From Lysobacterales bacterium (GTDB lineage Bacteria; Pseudomonadota; Gammaproteobacteria; Xanthomonadales; Xanthomonadaceae): a stretch of DNA of 64,000 nt. Each line of letters starts with the position of its first letter. Position 1 is the stretch's first letter. The stretch spans positions 1 to 64,000 of the forward strand of contig JAGRJY010000157.1 of NCBI GenBank assembly GCA_020442465.1. The letters run 5' to 3'. Positions 43,709 to 53,900 of the stretch are shown here, one piece after another. Under the pieces are notes generated by a model. That model was not told where the DNA came from. It made no database searches and saw only the letters and a program-made list of their open reading frames with translations. The translations under genes and the position numbers were made by a program.

Positions 43709-46576
43709 ATGTCGCGTCACGGATCCATCGTCCCTCTCTGCAGCGTCGCCGCGCTGCTGCTTTCCGCATCCACTTCAGCGGCTGCGGGCGTCCAGGTACA
43801 GACCTTCGAGGCAGTCCGGCATGACACCTCGCGCCCCATGCGCGAGATCATTGCCGAGATGCCAGCCCCGACGGAAAGCACCGGCCCGATGCGCGAGGTG
43901 CCCAACGTCTTCCCGAAGAATCAGCAGCGTGCGTTCGCTCTGCCCGAGTTCGGGCCGCTGCGCGCGCGAGGCGTGCAGACTGAGCGGGGAGGAGGCCCGG
44001 CACCCGCGATCACCTTCTCGTTCGATGGCGTGGGCGCCAATGGTTTCAGCCCGCCGGACACCAATGGCGACGTCAGCCCGAACGAGTACCTGCAATGGGT
44101 CAACATCCGTTGGGCCATCCTCGACAAGGTCACCGGCGCGCGCAGCGCCACGGTGGCGGGCAATTCATTCTGGGCCGGCTTCGGCGGGACTTGCCAGACC
44201 ACCAACAATGGTGACCCGATCGCGCTCTGGGATGACCGCGCAGGGCGTTGGGTGGTATCGCAGTTCGTGGTTTCCGATCCGGGCAGCCAGTGCTTCGCCG
44301 TCTCTGCGACCAGCGACCCGCTGGGCGCGTACCACCGCTACCAGTTCAATCTGCCTCTGTTCGGCGACTATCCGCACATCGGCATCTGGAGCGACGGTGG
44401 CAAGCAGAGTGCGTACACCATGGTCACCCACGACTTCTCGCCTCCGCCCCGCTCGTTTCAGGGCGCCAGCCTGATCGCGGTGGAGCGCGACAAGATGTTG
44501 AACGGCCAGCCGGCCGCGATTGTGCGGTTCTCGGGCCTGGATCAGTACGGCATGCAGCCTGCTCATCTGGAGGGCGTCGTGGACGCCCCCACCGGCGCGT
44601 GCCCGGTCTTTGTCCACTTCGACAGCCAGACCGCCCAGTACGTGTTCTACGATATTTGCCTCAACTGGCTCAGCCCGACCTCAAGCACGCTCAACGGCCC
44701 GACCTTCCTCACGCCGCGTTTCCCGTTCGTGCCGCGGTTTGAGCAGATTCCGCAGCAGAGCTCCTCGGCGCCGCTCGACGCGTTTGGCACCAACACCATG
44801 TACCGCGCATCCGCACGCGCATTCCCGGAAGGTGCACCCGCCGATATCTCGATGGTGATCAATCATGGTGTGCTCGGCCCGGACGAACAGGGGTCGATCA
44901 AGTGGGTGCAGTTCAATCTCAATGGCGGTCCGGTCGCGTATCCGAACGGCGCCATGTTCCTCGACAGCTTCGAACAGGGCGGCAGTGCCCTGCCCTCCAT
45001 CACGAGCAAGCAGCTGTTCGACGAAGGCACCTTCGCGCCTGATACCGACAATCGTTGGATGGGCGGTATCGCCATGGATCGCAGCGGCAATATTGCGGTC
45101 GGCTACTCGGTGTCGAGCGCAACGCAGAATCCCGAAATTCGCATGACCGGTCGACGACTCGGCGATGCGCCTGGTGTCCTGCTCGACGAACAAACCTGCA
45201 CGCCCCCCAATACGGGCGCCCAGCTCAGCACGGGCAGCCGCTGGGGCGACTACGCGTCCATGAGCGTCGATCCGGCCGACGAGTGCACGTTCTGGTTCAC
45301 CAGCGAATATTTCCCCACCACGTCGACGTCGACCTGGTCGACGCGCGTGTGCGCGTTCAAGTTCCCGAACTGCGGCCTGCCGACCCTGGCACTGGTCGCC
45401 GACTCCCCGACCCGCGTCGAACTCTGCGGCACGCCGACGCCTGCCGCGCCGACGTTCGATCTGCGCGTCGGCGTTCTGGACGGATTCTCCGAAACGATCA
45501 CCTTCTCGGCCACTGGCGTGCCAGGCGGCGTGACGCCCTCGTTCAACCCGATGATGATCACCCCGCCGGGAAGCACGGTGCTGACGCTGAACGGCGCCGA
45601 GTCGCTGGCCTCGGGCGAGTACGCGTTCGACGCCAACGCCAACGGCAGCACCCAGGGACGCGTGCTGACGCTCGAACTGGGTGTGTCGGAGGATGTGGCG
45701 GCGGCGCCCACGCCGACCGCACCTGCCAACGCAGCGACCGGCGTCAAGGTGCGCCCGACGTTGACCTGGACTGCGGTGCCCGGCGCGGTGACGTACCGCG
45801 TGGAAGTGTCCACCACCAACACCTTTGCCACCCTCGTGGCTTCGGATGTGGTGACCGAGACTTCGTGGGCGGTGAACGTGGGCCTCGACTCCAGCACCGA
45901 GTACTTCTGGCGCGTGCGGGCCGACAACTACTGCGGCGAGGGCAGTTTCTCCTCCACCTTCAGCTTCACCACCGGTGTGCCGGGACAGTGCCCGGCCGGC
46001 TCCACGCTGACCAACGTGTTCATGGATGACTTCCAGTCCGGCGTGAACGGCTGGACCACCGATGGCACGGGCGGCACCGCGTGGACGCAGCAGGCGGCCG
46101 TGGCAGGCACGGGCATGAGTACGACGGTCTGGCGCGTGCCGAACAACTCGGTCACCAGCGATCGAGGCCTGATCTCGCCGAGCATCGTGATTCCGACCTC
46201 GGGCAGTGGTGTCGTCGCGGCGTTCCTCAGCTTCGACGCGCACTACAGCTTCGAGACCGGCGACCCGGCCCCGGGCTGCTGGGACGGCGCCGCACTGGAA
46301 GCACGCACCAGCGGAGTCTTCGAGTACCTGACGCCGAACCTGATGTTGGCCAAGGGCTACACCGGCGTGCTGCTGGCCGGCGCGCCGCTGGCCGGCCGCG
46401 AAGTCTGGTGCCGGCTGCCGACCCCGGTGCCGGCGCGCAGCATCGTCGACCTCGACGGCTACATCGGTGAGACGGTCCAGCTGCGCTTCCGCGCAACCAG
46501 CGACTCGAACACCACCGCCGGCACGCCGAACGGCATGTCGATCGACAACCTGCGTGTGGATGTCTGTATCGACTGA
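43709..46576 (+). CDS. Large secreted protein with fibronectin/lectin-like domains
   Basis: 955 residues with a signal peptide (CSVAALLLSASTSAAA). The N-terminal 480 residues form a beta-rich catalytic-like or propeller domain; FSFDGVGANGFSPPDTNGDVSPN is a striking early Ca-binding-like block, followed by repeated Trp/Asp strands. About residues 665-755 are a fibronectin type III module (PANAATGVKVRPTLTWTAVPGAVTYRVEV). The final 200 residues, with MDDFQSGVNGWTTDGTGGTAWTQ, resemble a carbohydrate-binding jelly roll. Role inferred as secreted, perhaps polymer-binding, enzyme or adhesin; no catalytic motif is certain. A strong terminator follows. Confidence 0.75.
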   Translation: MSRHGSIVPLCSVAALLLSASTSAAAGVQVQTFEAVRHDTSRPMREIIAEMPAPTESTGPMREVPNVFPKNQQRAFALPEFGPLRARGVQTERGGGPAPAITFSFDGVGANGFSPPDTNGDVSPNEYLQWVNIRWAILDKVTGARSATVAGNSFWAGFGGTCQTTNNGDPIALWDDRAGRWVVSQFVVSDPGSQCFAVSATSDPLGAYHRYQFNLPLFGDYPHIGIWSDGGKQSAYTMVTHDFSPPPRSFQGASLIAVERDKMLNGQPAAIVRFSGLDQYGMQPAHLEGVVDAPTGACPVFVHFDSQTAQYVFYDICLNWLSPTSSTLNGPTFLTPRFPFVPRFEQIPQQSSSAPLDAFGTNTMYRASARAFPEGAPADISMVINHGVLGPDEQGSIKWVQFNLNGGPVAYPNGAMFLDSFEQGGSALPSITSKQLFDEGTFAPDTDNRWMGGIAMDRSGNIAVGYSVSSATQNPEIRMTGRRLGDAPGVLLDEQTCTPPNTGAQLSTGSRWGDYASMSVDPADECTFWFTSEYFPTTSTSTWSTRVCAFKFPNCGLPTLALVADSPTRVELCGTPTPAAPTFDLRVGVLDGFSETITFSATGVPGGVTPSFNPMMITPPGSTVLTLNGAESLASGEYAFDANANGSTQGRVLTLELGVSEDVAAAPTPTAPANAATGVKVRPTLTWTAVPGAVTYRVEVSTTNTFATLVASDVVTETSWAVNVGLDSSTEYFWRVRADNYCGEGSFSSTFSFTTGVPGQCPAGSTLTNVFMDDFQSGVNGWTTDGTGGTAWTQQAAVAGTGMSTTVWRVPNNSVTSDRGLISPSIVIPTSGSGVVAAFLSFDAHYSFETGDPAPGCWDGAALEARTSGVFEYLTPNLMLAKGYTGVLLAGAPLAGREVWCRLPTPVPARSIVDLDGYIGETVQLRFRATSDSNTTAGTPNGMSIDNLRVDVCID

Positions 46577-46598
46577 TCCGGTGTTCCGGTGACGAATG

Positions 46599-46630
46599 GA
46601 GGGCGCGCTTCGGCGCGCCCTCTTTTTTTT
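46599..46630 (+). terminator. Intrinsic terminator after the large secreted protein gene
   Basis: The hairpin GAGGGCGCG-cttcg-GCGCGCCCTC is followed by eight T residues, 22 bp past the stop codon. The classical form indicates efficient rho-independent termination. Confidence 0.92.
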
Positions 46631-46933
46631 CGGCGCCTCATGGCATGCGCACGCTCGGAGTCGCGCTCGGACGCTTGCTGAGGACGGCACGCAGAAGGAA
46701 GCGAGCCGGGCGATGCAGGCGCATGTCACCAGTCAACGGCCCAGGCATACCTGGCGCGTCGCGCTCGAAGCGGCAGCCGTCCCCGGCGCAGCAACCGGTC
46801 ACGCGGTACACGCGCGGCAGTCGACCACGCCAGCCTGTTCGGCTCGACGCCGACTCAACGTCGCGTTATGGTGCCGCAGTCGCACACCCCGACCGGGGCC
46901 CGGCGCCCCGGCATCCGACCAGGAGATGGCTCG
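46631..46933. other. Intergenic stretch before the next secreted-protein gene
   Basis: About 300 bp without a supportable gene; only short frames lie here. It holds the promoter of the following gene, whose ribosome site AGGAG lies near 46921. No repeat was noticed. Confidence 0.4.
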
Positions 46934-47605
46934 ATGACCTGCTTTCGACGCTCGCTCGGCGCCTTGGCGCTTCTCTCCCTGACCAGCCCGGCGCTGGCCT
47001 CCTTCCACCTGATGCAGATCGAACTGGCTGTCGGCGGGGTCGGCAATGACGCTACCCAACAGGCCGTTCAGTTGCGCATGCGGGCAGGCGGACAGAATCA
47101 GGTCACCGGCACCCAGATCATCGCCTACGACGCCAGCGGGGCGAATCCGGTCACCCTGGTGCAGTTCCCTTCGGCGGTGTCGAACTCGAGCGGCGGATCG
47201 CGCATCCTCATCGCCAGCGCGAAGATGGTCAGCGAACAGGGCGTGGCGCCCGATGCGACGATGACGGCACTGATTCCTGCCGGCTACCTGCCCGCCGGCC
47301 GCCTGACCTTCCAGAATGGCAGCACGATCTACTGGTCGCTGTGCTGGGGCGGTGCGGGCTACACCGGCTCGACGACGGGCTCGATGACCAACGACACCGA
47401 CGGCGAATTCGGCCCCTGCTTCGCCGGGCCCCTGCCCTCCGCCACCGACGTCACCCTGCGCTTTCCCGGCGCATCCAGCGCACAGAGCACGAACAACGCC
47501 GCCGACTACGCGCTGTCGGCCTCGCCCGGCAGCCTGATCAGCAACGCCGGCTCAACCTTCGGCCTGTCGGACGACCGCATCTTCCGCCACGGTTTTGAGG
47601 ACTGA
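46934..47605 (+). CDS. Secreted protein ending in a GFED-type C-terminal motif
   Basis: 223 residues from the ATG at 46934, preceded by AGGAG. A signal peptide (SLGALALLSLTSPALA) is followed by a beta-rich domain of about 200 residues with polar Gly, Ser and Thr-rich strands and one possible disulphide pair (Cys residues in SLCWGGAG and EFGPCFAG). The end reads DDRIFRHGFED; the same IFxxGFE-like ending is common on secreted proteins of this bacterial group. Function unknown. A lamin-tail-like or adhesin role is possible but not shown. Confidence 0.65.
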   Translation: MTCFRRSLGALALLSLTSPALASFHLMQIELAVGGVGNDATQQAVQLRMRAGGQNQVTGTQIIAYDASGANPVTLVQFPSAVSNSSGGSRILIASAKMVSEQGVAPDATMTALIPAGYLPAGRLTFQNGSTIYWSLCWGGAGYTGSTTGSMTNDTDGEFGPCFAGPLPSATDVTLRFPGASSAQSTNNAADYALSASPGSLISNAGSTFGLSDDRIFRHGFED

Positions 47606-47802
47606 GGACTGGGACGCACGCGCGCGGAGACGGCTTCGGCTGCGAAGCGCTGAGCGTCGTCCGGGTCGCATTGCGCGCGCACGTCCGCGCCACCCAGAGC
47701 ATCCACGCGCGAACGACAGATTCGTTCGCCGTCGTGGCTCGTGCGGGACGGTCGACCTGGGCCGCGACCCCTTCAGCCCGGCCGGGCGCGACGCAATGTC
47801 AG

Positions 47803-48797
47803 GTCGGGAATGAATTCCCTCCTACAGCTGCGTCGCCCCTGCATGGTTTCTCGGCCCCGACCGCCAAGGCTGCATCGCCCCTGTAGGAGGGGTTTCAACC
47901 CCGACCGCGACCGCCGATTTCCGCTGCGGTTCGGGCACCTGATGCGCTGGGTCGGGAATGAATTCCCTCCTACAGTTGCGTCGCCCCTGCATGGTTCTTC
48001 GGGCCCGACTGCTACAGCTGCATCGCTCCTGTAGGAGGGGTTTCAACCCCGACCGCGGACGCCGATTTCCGCTGCGGTTCGGGCACCTGATGCGCTGGGT
48101 CGGGAATGAATTCCCTCCGACAGCTGCATCGCCCCTGCATGGTTTTTCGGCCCCGACCGCCAGGGCTGCATCGCCCCGGTAGGAGGGGTTTCAACCCCGA
48201 CCGCGGACGCCGATCTCCGCCGAGGTTCGGGCACCGATGGCGCTGGGTCGGGAATGAATTCCCTCCTACAACTGCGTCGCCCCCGCAAGATTTCTCGGCC
48301 CCGACCGCCAAGGCTGCATCGCCCCGGTAGGAGGGGTTTCAACCCCGACCGCGGACGCCGATCTTCGCCGAGGTTCGGGCACCAATAGCGCTGGGTCGGG
48401 AATGAATTCCCTCCTACAGCTGCATCGCCCCTGCATGGTTTTTGGCCCCGACCGCCAAGGCTGCGTCACCCCGGTAGGAGGGGTTTCAACCCCGACCGCG
48501 GCCGCCGATCTTCGCCGAGGTTCGGGCACCTGATGCGCTGGGTCGGGAATGAATTCCCTCCTACAACTGCGTCGCCCCTGCATGGTTCTTCGGGCCCGAC
48601 CGCTACAGCTGCATCGCTCCTGTAGGAGGGGTTTCAACCCCGACCGCGGCCGCCGATCTTCGCCGAGGTTCGGGCACCGATAGCGCTGGGTCGGGAATGA
48701 ATTCCCTCCTACAACTGCGTCGGCTCTGCATGATTTCTCGGGCCTGACCGCTACTGCTGCATCGCCCCTGTAGGAGGGGTTTCAACCCCGACCGCGG
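47803..48797. repeat. Tandem array of seven GTAG-type REP pairs, 148-bp period
   Basis: The sequence GTCGGGAATGAATTCCCTCC recurs starting at 47803, 47951, 48099, 48247, 48395, 48542 and 48690, a period of 148 bp (once 147). Each unit also holds the opposing arm TGTAGGAGGGG...CCCCGACC, about 80 bp downstream. The two arms form a 93-bp imperfect palindrome across unit junctions, separated by about 55 bp of spacer. Each arm has its own hairpin. Units 1-2 and 3-7 differ in the central segment (GATTTCCGCTGC versus GATCTTCGCCGAGG forms), so the array has diverged after duplication. No open frame in it is gene-like. Confidence 0.93.
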
Positions 48798-48814
48798 CAT
48801 CGGCATGCCTCAGC

Positions 48815-49321
48815 TCACGCCCTGCCGAGATAGTTCAATTTTCCCAGCGGCACGCCCTGGAAGCGCAGCAGGCTGTACGCGGTGGTGAGGTGGAAGTAGA
48901 AGTTCGGCAGCACGAACACGTCGAGATACTCGCCACCGATGAAATTCATCGGCTGGCCGCGCACGGTGATGGTCACCGGGCGTTCTTCTCCGGCATCGAC
49001 GGCGGCTCGGTCGACGCTCTCCATGAACGCGAGCACCTTGGCGATGCGGCCGCGCAGCTCGGCGACCGTGGTCTCGGTGTCGTCGTGTTGCGGCACATCG
49101 GCACCGGCCAGGCGCGCGGCACCGGACTTGGCAAGATCGCAGGCAATCTGTACCTGGCGGGTCAGCGGAAACATGTCGGGGGCAAAGCGACCGGCAAGAA
49201 ACTGATCGACCGGGAATCCGCGCGACTCGGCGTTCTTCTCGGCGATGTCGAGGATGCGATCGAGCGCGAGCAACATGTGACGAAAGACGGCGACCGATCG
49301 GTCGTACAGCGTGCGGCTCAT
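48815..49321 (-). CDS. DUF1993 family protein
   Basis: 168 residues from the ATG at 49321. MSRTLYDRSVAVFRHMLLALDRILDIAEKNAESRGF at the N-terminus, LAPDMFPLTRQVQIACDLAKSGAARLAG-type text (RFAPDMFPLTRQ) and the C-terminal FYFHLTTAYSLLRFQGVPLGK are typical DUF1993 signatures. The fold is a four-helix bundle of the DinB type. His residues (H in RHM, FHL) may bind metal. Function unknown. The 3' end lies 18 bp past the REP array, so the array is just downstream of it. Confidence 0.92.
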   Translation of the reverse strand: MSRTLYDRSVAVFRHMLLALDRILDIAEKNAESRGFPVDQFLAGRFAPDMFPLTRQVQIACDLAKSGAARLAGADVPQHDDTETTVAELRGRIAKVLAFMESVDRAAVDAGEERPVTITVRGQPMNFIGGEYLDVFVLPNFYFHLTTAYSLLRFQGVPLGKLNYLGRA

Positions 49322-49460
49322 GGGAATCTCCAGATGGTAAGAAGGAGGCGAGCGATCATGCCCGAACTCCGGCGCCCAAGATGCCTGTTCAGCGCGCGCT
49401 TGGCCCCTGCCAGATCGGACAGACTGACGGGCGATTTCCGCCGTGATGGCCCACATCGGC

Positions 49461-50714
49461 TCAGGCCCAGCCGGCCACCCACTCGGGAAACGCCTGCGCT
49501 TCCATCGGTTTGGCGACGTGGTAGCCCTGCGCGATGTCACAGCCGGCCTGACGCAGCAGGTTCCAGTCCTCGGGCGTTTCGGCGCCTTCTGCTGCCGAGC
49601 GGATGTTGAGGCGACGCGCCATCTCCAGGCTGCTCTCCAGAATCTGCCGACTGGATTCCTTGCGCGACGCATGGCTGACGAAGGCGCGATCGATCTTCAG
49701 TTCGGTGAACGGTACGCGGGTCAGCTGCTGTGCGGTGGAGTAGCCGGTGCCGTAATCGTCGACCGACAGACCAAACCCTTTCATGCGCAGGCGCAGCAGG
49801 TTCTCGATCACCTCGCCGACATGCGACATCGCCGCCGACTCCGAGACCTCCAGCGTCATGTGATGCGGCTGCAGGCCCTGGTTCTGCACTTGCCAGATGA
49901 TCGCGTCGGCCATGGTCGCATCGCTGAGCAGCTTGGCCGAGATGTTGACCGACACGCGCAGGTCGAGCCCGCCCTCGCGCCAGAGTTTGCAGTACGCCGC
50001 GGACTTCGCCAGCATCAGCCAGGTCAGATCGGCGATGCGACCCTCCGACTCGAGCAGCTCGACAAACGCGTACGGCGAGACGATGCCCTTCTCCGGATGC
50101 CGCCATCGCACCAGCGCTTCAGCGCCGACCACGCGTCCGCTCGCCAGTTCGATCTGCGGCTGCATGTAGGGCTCGAACTCCTCATGGGCGAGTCCGGCGA
50201 GCACCTCGTCGAGAGTGAACGCCATGTGCGGCACGGCAATGTTGTCGGCCATCTGCGGCTGCGGGCGAAAGCGCGACAGCAGCTCGGCCATGCGCTCGGC
50301 CGAAGCCGGCTTCGGAATCGTGCCCAGCAGGCGCGCACCATAGGCGGCACACATCGCCTCGACCGAGTCGAGCAGGCCGCGGTCCAGCGCGCTGGTGATG
50401 ATCAGCGAGGCGCCGGACTGCACGGCGGAGAGCTTGCGGATGAAGGCCATGCCGTCCATGTCGGGCATGTCGATGTCGGTGATCACGATGTCGAAGGGCT
50501 GCCCCAGCTCTCGGCTGATCTCGAGCGCGGCGCGACCGTCTTCGGCCTCGATGACGCCCTTGGCACCCAGCGATTCGAGCATCGCCACCAGCAGCGAGCG
50601 GGTGACCTCCTGGTCTTCGGCGACCAGCACCATCATGCCTTCTGCCGGCCCGCCGCCTGCCTCGCCCGGGCCGTCGGCAACACCATCGTGCGCACTGCGC
50701 TTGCGATCAGACAT
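49461..50714 (-). CDS. Response regulator with EAL domain (putative c-di-GMP phosphodiesterase)
   Basis: 417 residues from the ATG at 50714. The REC domain (residues 27-150) has VLVAEDQEV, phosphoacceptor Asp80 ([12 protein letters not shown]) and Lys in IPKPAS. The EAL domain follows directly: EALVRW (199-), [34 protein letters not shown] and QGYHVAKP. All metal-binding and catalytic residues of active EAL phosphodiesterases appear present. It would degrade c-di-GMP, opposing the GGDEF protein at 62545-63441. No kinase gene is adjacent. Confidence 0.93.
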   Translation of the reverse strand: MSDRKRSAHDGVADGPGEAGGGPAEGMMVLVAEDQEVTRSLLVAMLESLGAKGVIEAEDGRAALEISRELGQPFDIVITDIDMPDMDGMAFIRKLSAVQSGASLIITSALDRGLLDSVEAMCAAYGARLLGTIPKPASAERMAELLSRFRPQPQMADNIAVPHMAFTLDEVLAGLAHEEFEPYMQPQIELASGRVVGAEALVRWRHPEKGIVSPYAFVELLESEGRIADLTWLMLAKSAAYCKLWREGGLDLRVSVNISAKLLSDATMADAIIWQVQNQGLQPHHMTLEVSESAAMSHVGEVIENLLRLRMKGFGLSVDDYGTGYSTAQQLTRVPFTELKIDRAFVSHASRKESSRQILESSLEMARRLNIRSAAEGAETPEDWNLLRQAGCDIAQGYHVAKPMEAQAFPEWVAGWA

Positions 50715-50980
50715 GGTCGAGACCCCTGTCGCATCGTGAACGCCGACCGAAGTCGGAACGGGATGCCAAACCGTCAGCGCCGCAACACCGCAGGCCAGCC
50801 ATCCCAATCAGCGCTGACGTGGCCCGATGTGCTGCACGGCCTTGCGCACAGTCCCGTTCTGTCGCGCGGCCATGGCTGCCGGTGGCCTCATTATTGACCG
50901 CCTGACCCCAAGTTGCCACGTCTGCCGGCGCGATCAGTGACGTACCGCCCGGTCCGGGCCGGAGTGCTGCGATGCGACGC

Positions 50981-53900
50981 TCAGGGCCAGCGTTGGAACG
51001 GCACGTCGGTGAGGCGCTGCAACGGCACCGGCCCGCGACGCCAAGCGCTCTCGTCTGCGGCGGACACATCCAACTGCATGTCGAGTCGACTTCGGATCGG
51101 ATACTCGAGATGCAGCGTGCCGGCCGCTTCGGCTTGCGAAGGTTGGTAGTCGCAGGCTGGACAGCTGCCGCGGAAGCGCTCCATCGGGATCGACATCTCT
51201 GCCGACAGCGTGGCCTGTCCCAAGGCCCAGGTCGGCGCGCCTGCTGCGTCGTAGAAGAACACGACCGCTGCCAGCGCCTCGCCCTGGGTGGCGATGCTCA
51301 AGCCGTAGCCCAGTTCGTCACGATCGGCCCATGCGCCGGTGGCGTCGGGGTGCGCCGAGCGCGCGGCGAAGCGCAGATGCTGCAGCGCCCACTGCCCGGA
51401 AGCCTCACCGATCGACCAGGTGAATTGCCCCCGGGTCGGTGAATCGAACTCCAGCGCGACCGAACCGACCACTTCTGAACTGGCTGTTTCACCATCCCAC
51501 CGGAACGCCAGCAGATCGGCCTGCCAGTCTTGCGTCATCGGCGCGACGGCCAGGTACCAGATCGGTGCACCGTCGTCGGCATAGGCGTACCACAGCATCG
51601 ACAGCTGGCCGCCGGAGGTCTCGATGTCCATCCCACTGCCGGATCGCTCAGGGTCGAACCACAGCCCCGGTTGCGCGGTGAACGTCGACGAGTGGGCGTC
51701 ATCGGGATCGGAACCCTGCGCCCGCTCATCGCCGTCGAGCACACCGTCGAGGTCGGCATCCAGCGCCAGGCGCTTGCCGTTCCCCCAAGGCGCACACAGG
51801 ACCGTCCATGCCGACCCGCTGGCGTCTGCCGCGGCGCGTAGTGCCGCGAGATCCAACGGCGCCGCCGCGGCGCGATCGCCGACGAACCGCTGGGTGTCGC
51901 GATCGAGCAGGAAGCCCTGGGGCGCCCCCGAGGCATCGACCCCGCGCACCACCAGATCGCACTCGGGAATCGGCTGGGTCAGCAGCGCACGCGCCTGCAT
52001 CGAGGCCACGCGCGCATCGACGGCCGGCGCATCCGCGCGAGTCAGCAGGCTCGTCTGCCCCATCATCGGTGCGCTCTCGCTGGGGAAGGCGAGCAAGTAC
52101 TGGCGCACCGCTTCGAGATCGCCGGTGGGCAGCGCGAATTCGGACAGGATGGCGGACGAGCTGGTCGCGCCGTTGTGGTTGTAGCCGAAGCCGCGAATCT
52201 GCTCGCCGACGAACGATTGCCCCGGCACGGCAGTGAACATGCCGACCTTCTGGTACTGGTCGCGGAAGTGCGGAATCTTGAAGTCGGTCTCGCCGGGCTG
52301 GAGATTGAACGACATCAGCCCCTGGGTGCCGAAGATCCCCAGCGCGGGGCTGACCGGATGACACGAAGCGCAGAATTCGACCGGCCGTCCAGGTCGCGCA
52401 AAGCCGGCGTCGAACAACGACTTGCCGTGCGCCTGGGTCGGGTTCAGCGAGTTGTCCAGACGCCGATTCGGGTTGGGCGGATAGCGCAGCTGCAGCGCGA
52501 ACTCGGTGAACGCGTCCATCTCTGCCACGCTCAGTTCGCCGTTCCGGCCCATCAATCCGTCGAACGCTTCGTTGAACTCCTTGAAGGCGGCCTGTTCGAG
52601 GGTTTCGTCGTCTCCGCGATGCGCGCCGGTGCGGTCGCCACGCCAGTGCATCGGTCCGTGCCGTTTCAGTCCACGCATGCTCTGGGTGAACATCGGCCCC
52701 TTCATCGGGTGAAACGTGAAGCTCAGCCGTGGCTCGCCGGCCACCAGCGGATGGTAGGGATTGACGCTCGGCTGGACGGTGCCATCAGGGTCGCCCAGAT
52801 CCCAGGCCAGGGCGTCGCCATCGCCGAACAGATGGCAGCTGGCGCAGGCCTCGTTGCCCTTGGCCGAACTCAGCTCGGCGTCGTACAGGAAGGGGCGACC
52901 GGCGCGCACCGACTCGGGCTCCGGGTTGTACTGCAGCACATGGTCGACCTCGACGCGCTGTTCGAGATCGATCGTCGACACGCCGTTGTCGAACCGCGTG
53001 GCAACGTAGGCGCGCGACCGTGCCGGATCGACCACCACACCGCCCGGCCCGCCGCCACTGAGCCGGATCTGCCGCAATGCTTCGGGTTGGTAGCTGCCAT
53101 CGACCAGCGAATCGATGCCGATCACGGCCAGCTTGCTGGAACCGTACGCCGTCAATAGCAGCTGGTCGCCGGCAGGCGTGAATGCCATCGCCATCGGCTG
53201 CGCCAGGGTGAGCGCGCGCTCAGCGCCATCGTCGCCAGCCGACGAGAAATCCAGATGCGGATTGAGATCGACCGGCCGCACGCTGCCGTCCGCGCCCAAC
53301 ACGCTGATGCGGTGGTCGACCAGATGCCCACGCAGCGTCGCATGGCCGCGCAGACCTCGGCCGGCGAAGCGCATGGGATTGCGCGCTTCCGTATTGGTGA
53401 CCAGCAGGTCGTTGCTTCCCGGGCGCACGGCCACGTTGAACAGCGAGGTGCCGACGCCGCGGAAACTGCGCAGCAATTGCGGTGGAGAGACTGTCGCATC
53501 GATCTCGAACACGTCGCGATCGGGCAGATCGAAGCTGACCCGGCTGCGCCAGTCGCGGCCCGTCTCGTCGCGCCAGGCACCGCTGTCGTCGCGCTGCACG
53601 ATCAGCCCGGTATCGGGCTGCGCCACGCCATCGGCCGAGTCGGTGGGCGGCGGCTTGGGAAACTGCGCCGGCGGCAAGGTCGTGGTGCGATTGCCGGATC
53701 GAAACACCGCGGCATACACGCGACTGCCGTCCGCGTTCGTCGCCAGGGCACGCGGCGTATCGCCGAACAGCGTGAGGATCGTGACCGGCTGCGGCACAGC
53801 CACCTGTTCCACTGCCAGAGCGTCGAACACCCACACGTCGGCGCGACCGACACCCGCGGTCGTGAGCTGTGGGTCGCCGGGAAAAGCCTGACCACGGTGC

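Noticed and set aside
47803..48797. CRISPR array
   Set aside because: The period is 148 bp, the repeats are paired palindromes, spacers are similar to each other and no cas genes are in the window.
47822..48806. Small ORFs (67-123 codons) within the repeat array
   Set aside because: The 148-bp period is not a multiple of three, so frames shift between units; they are by-products of the repeats.
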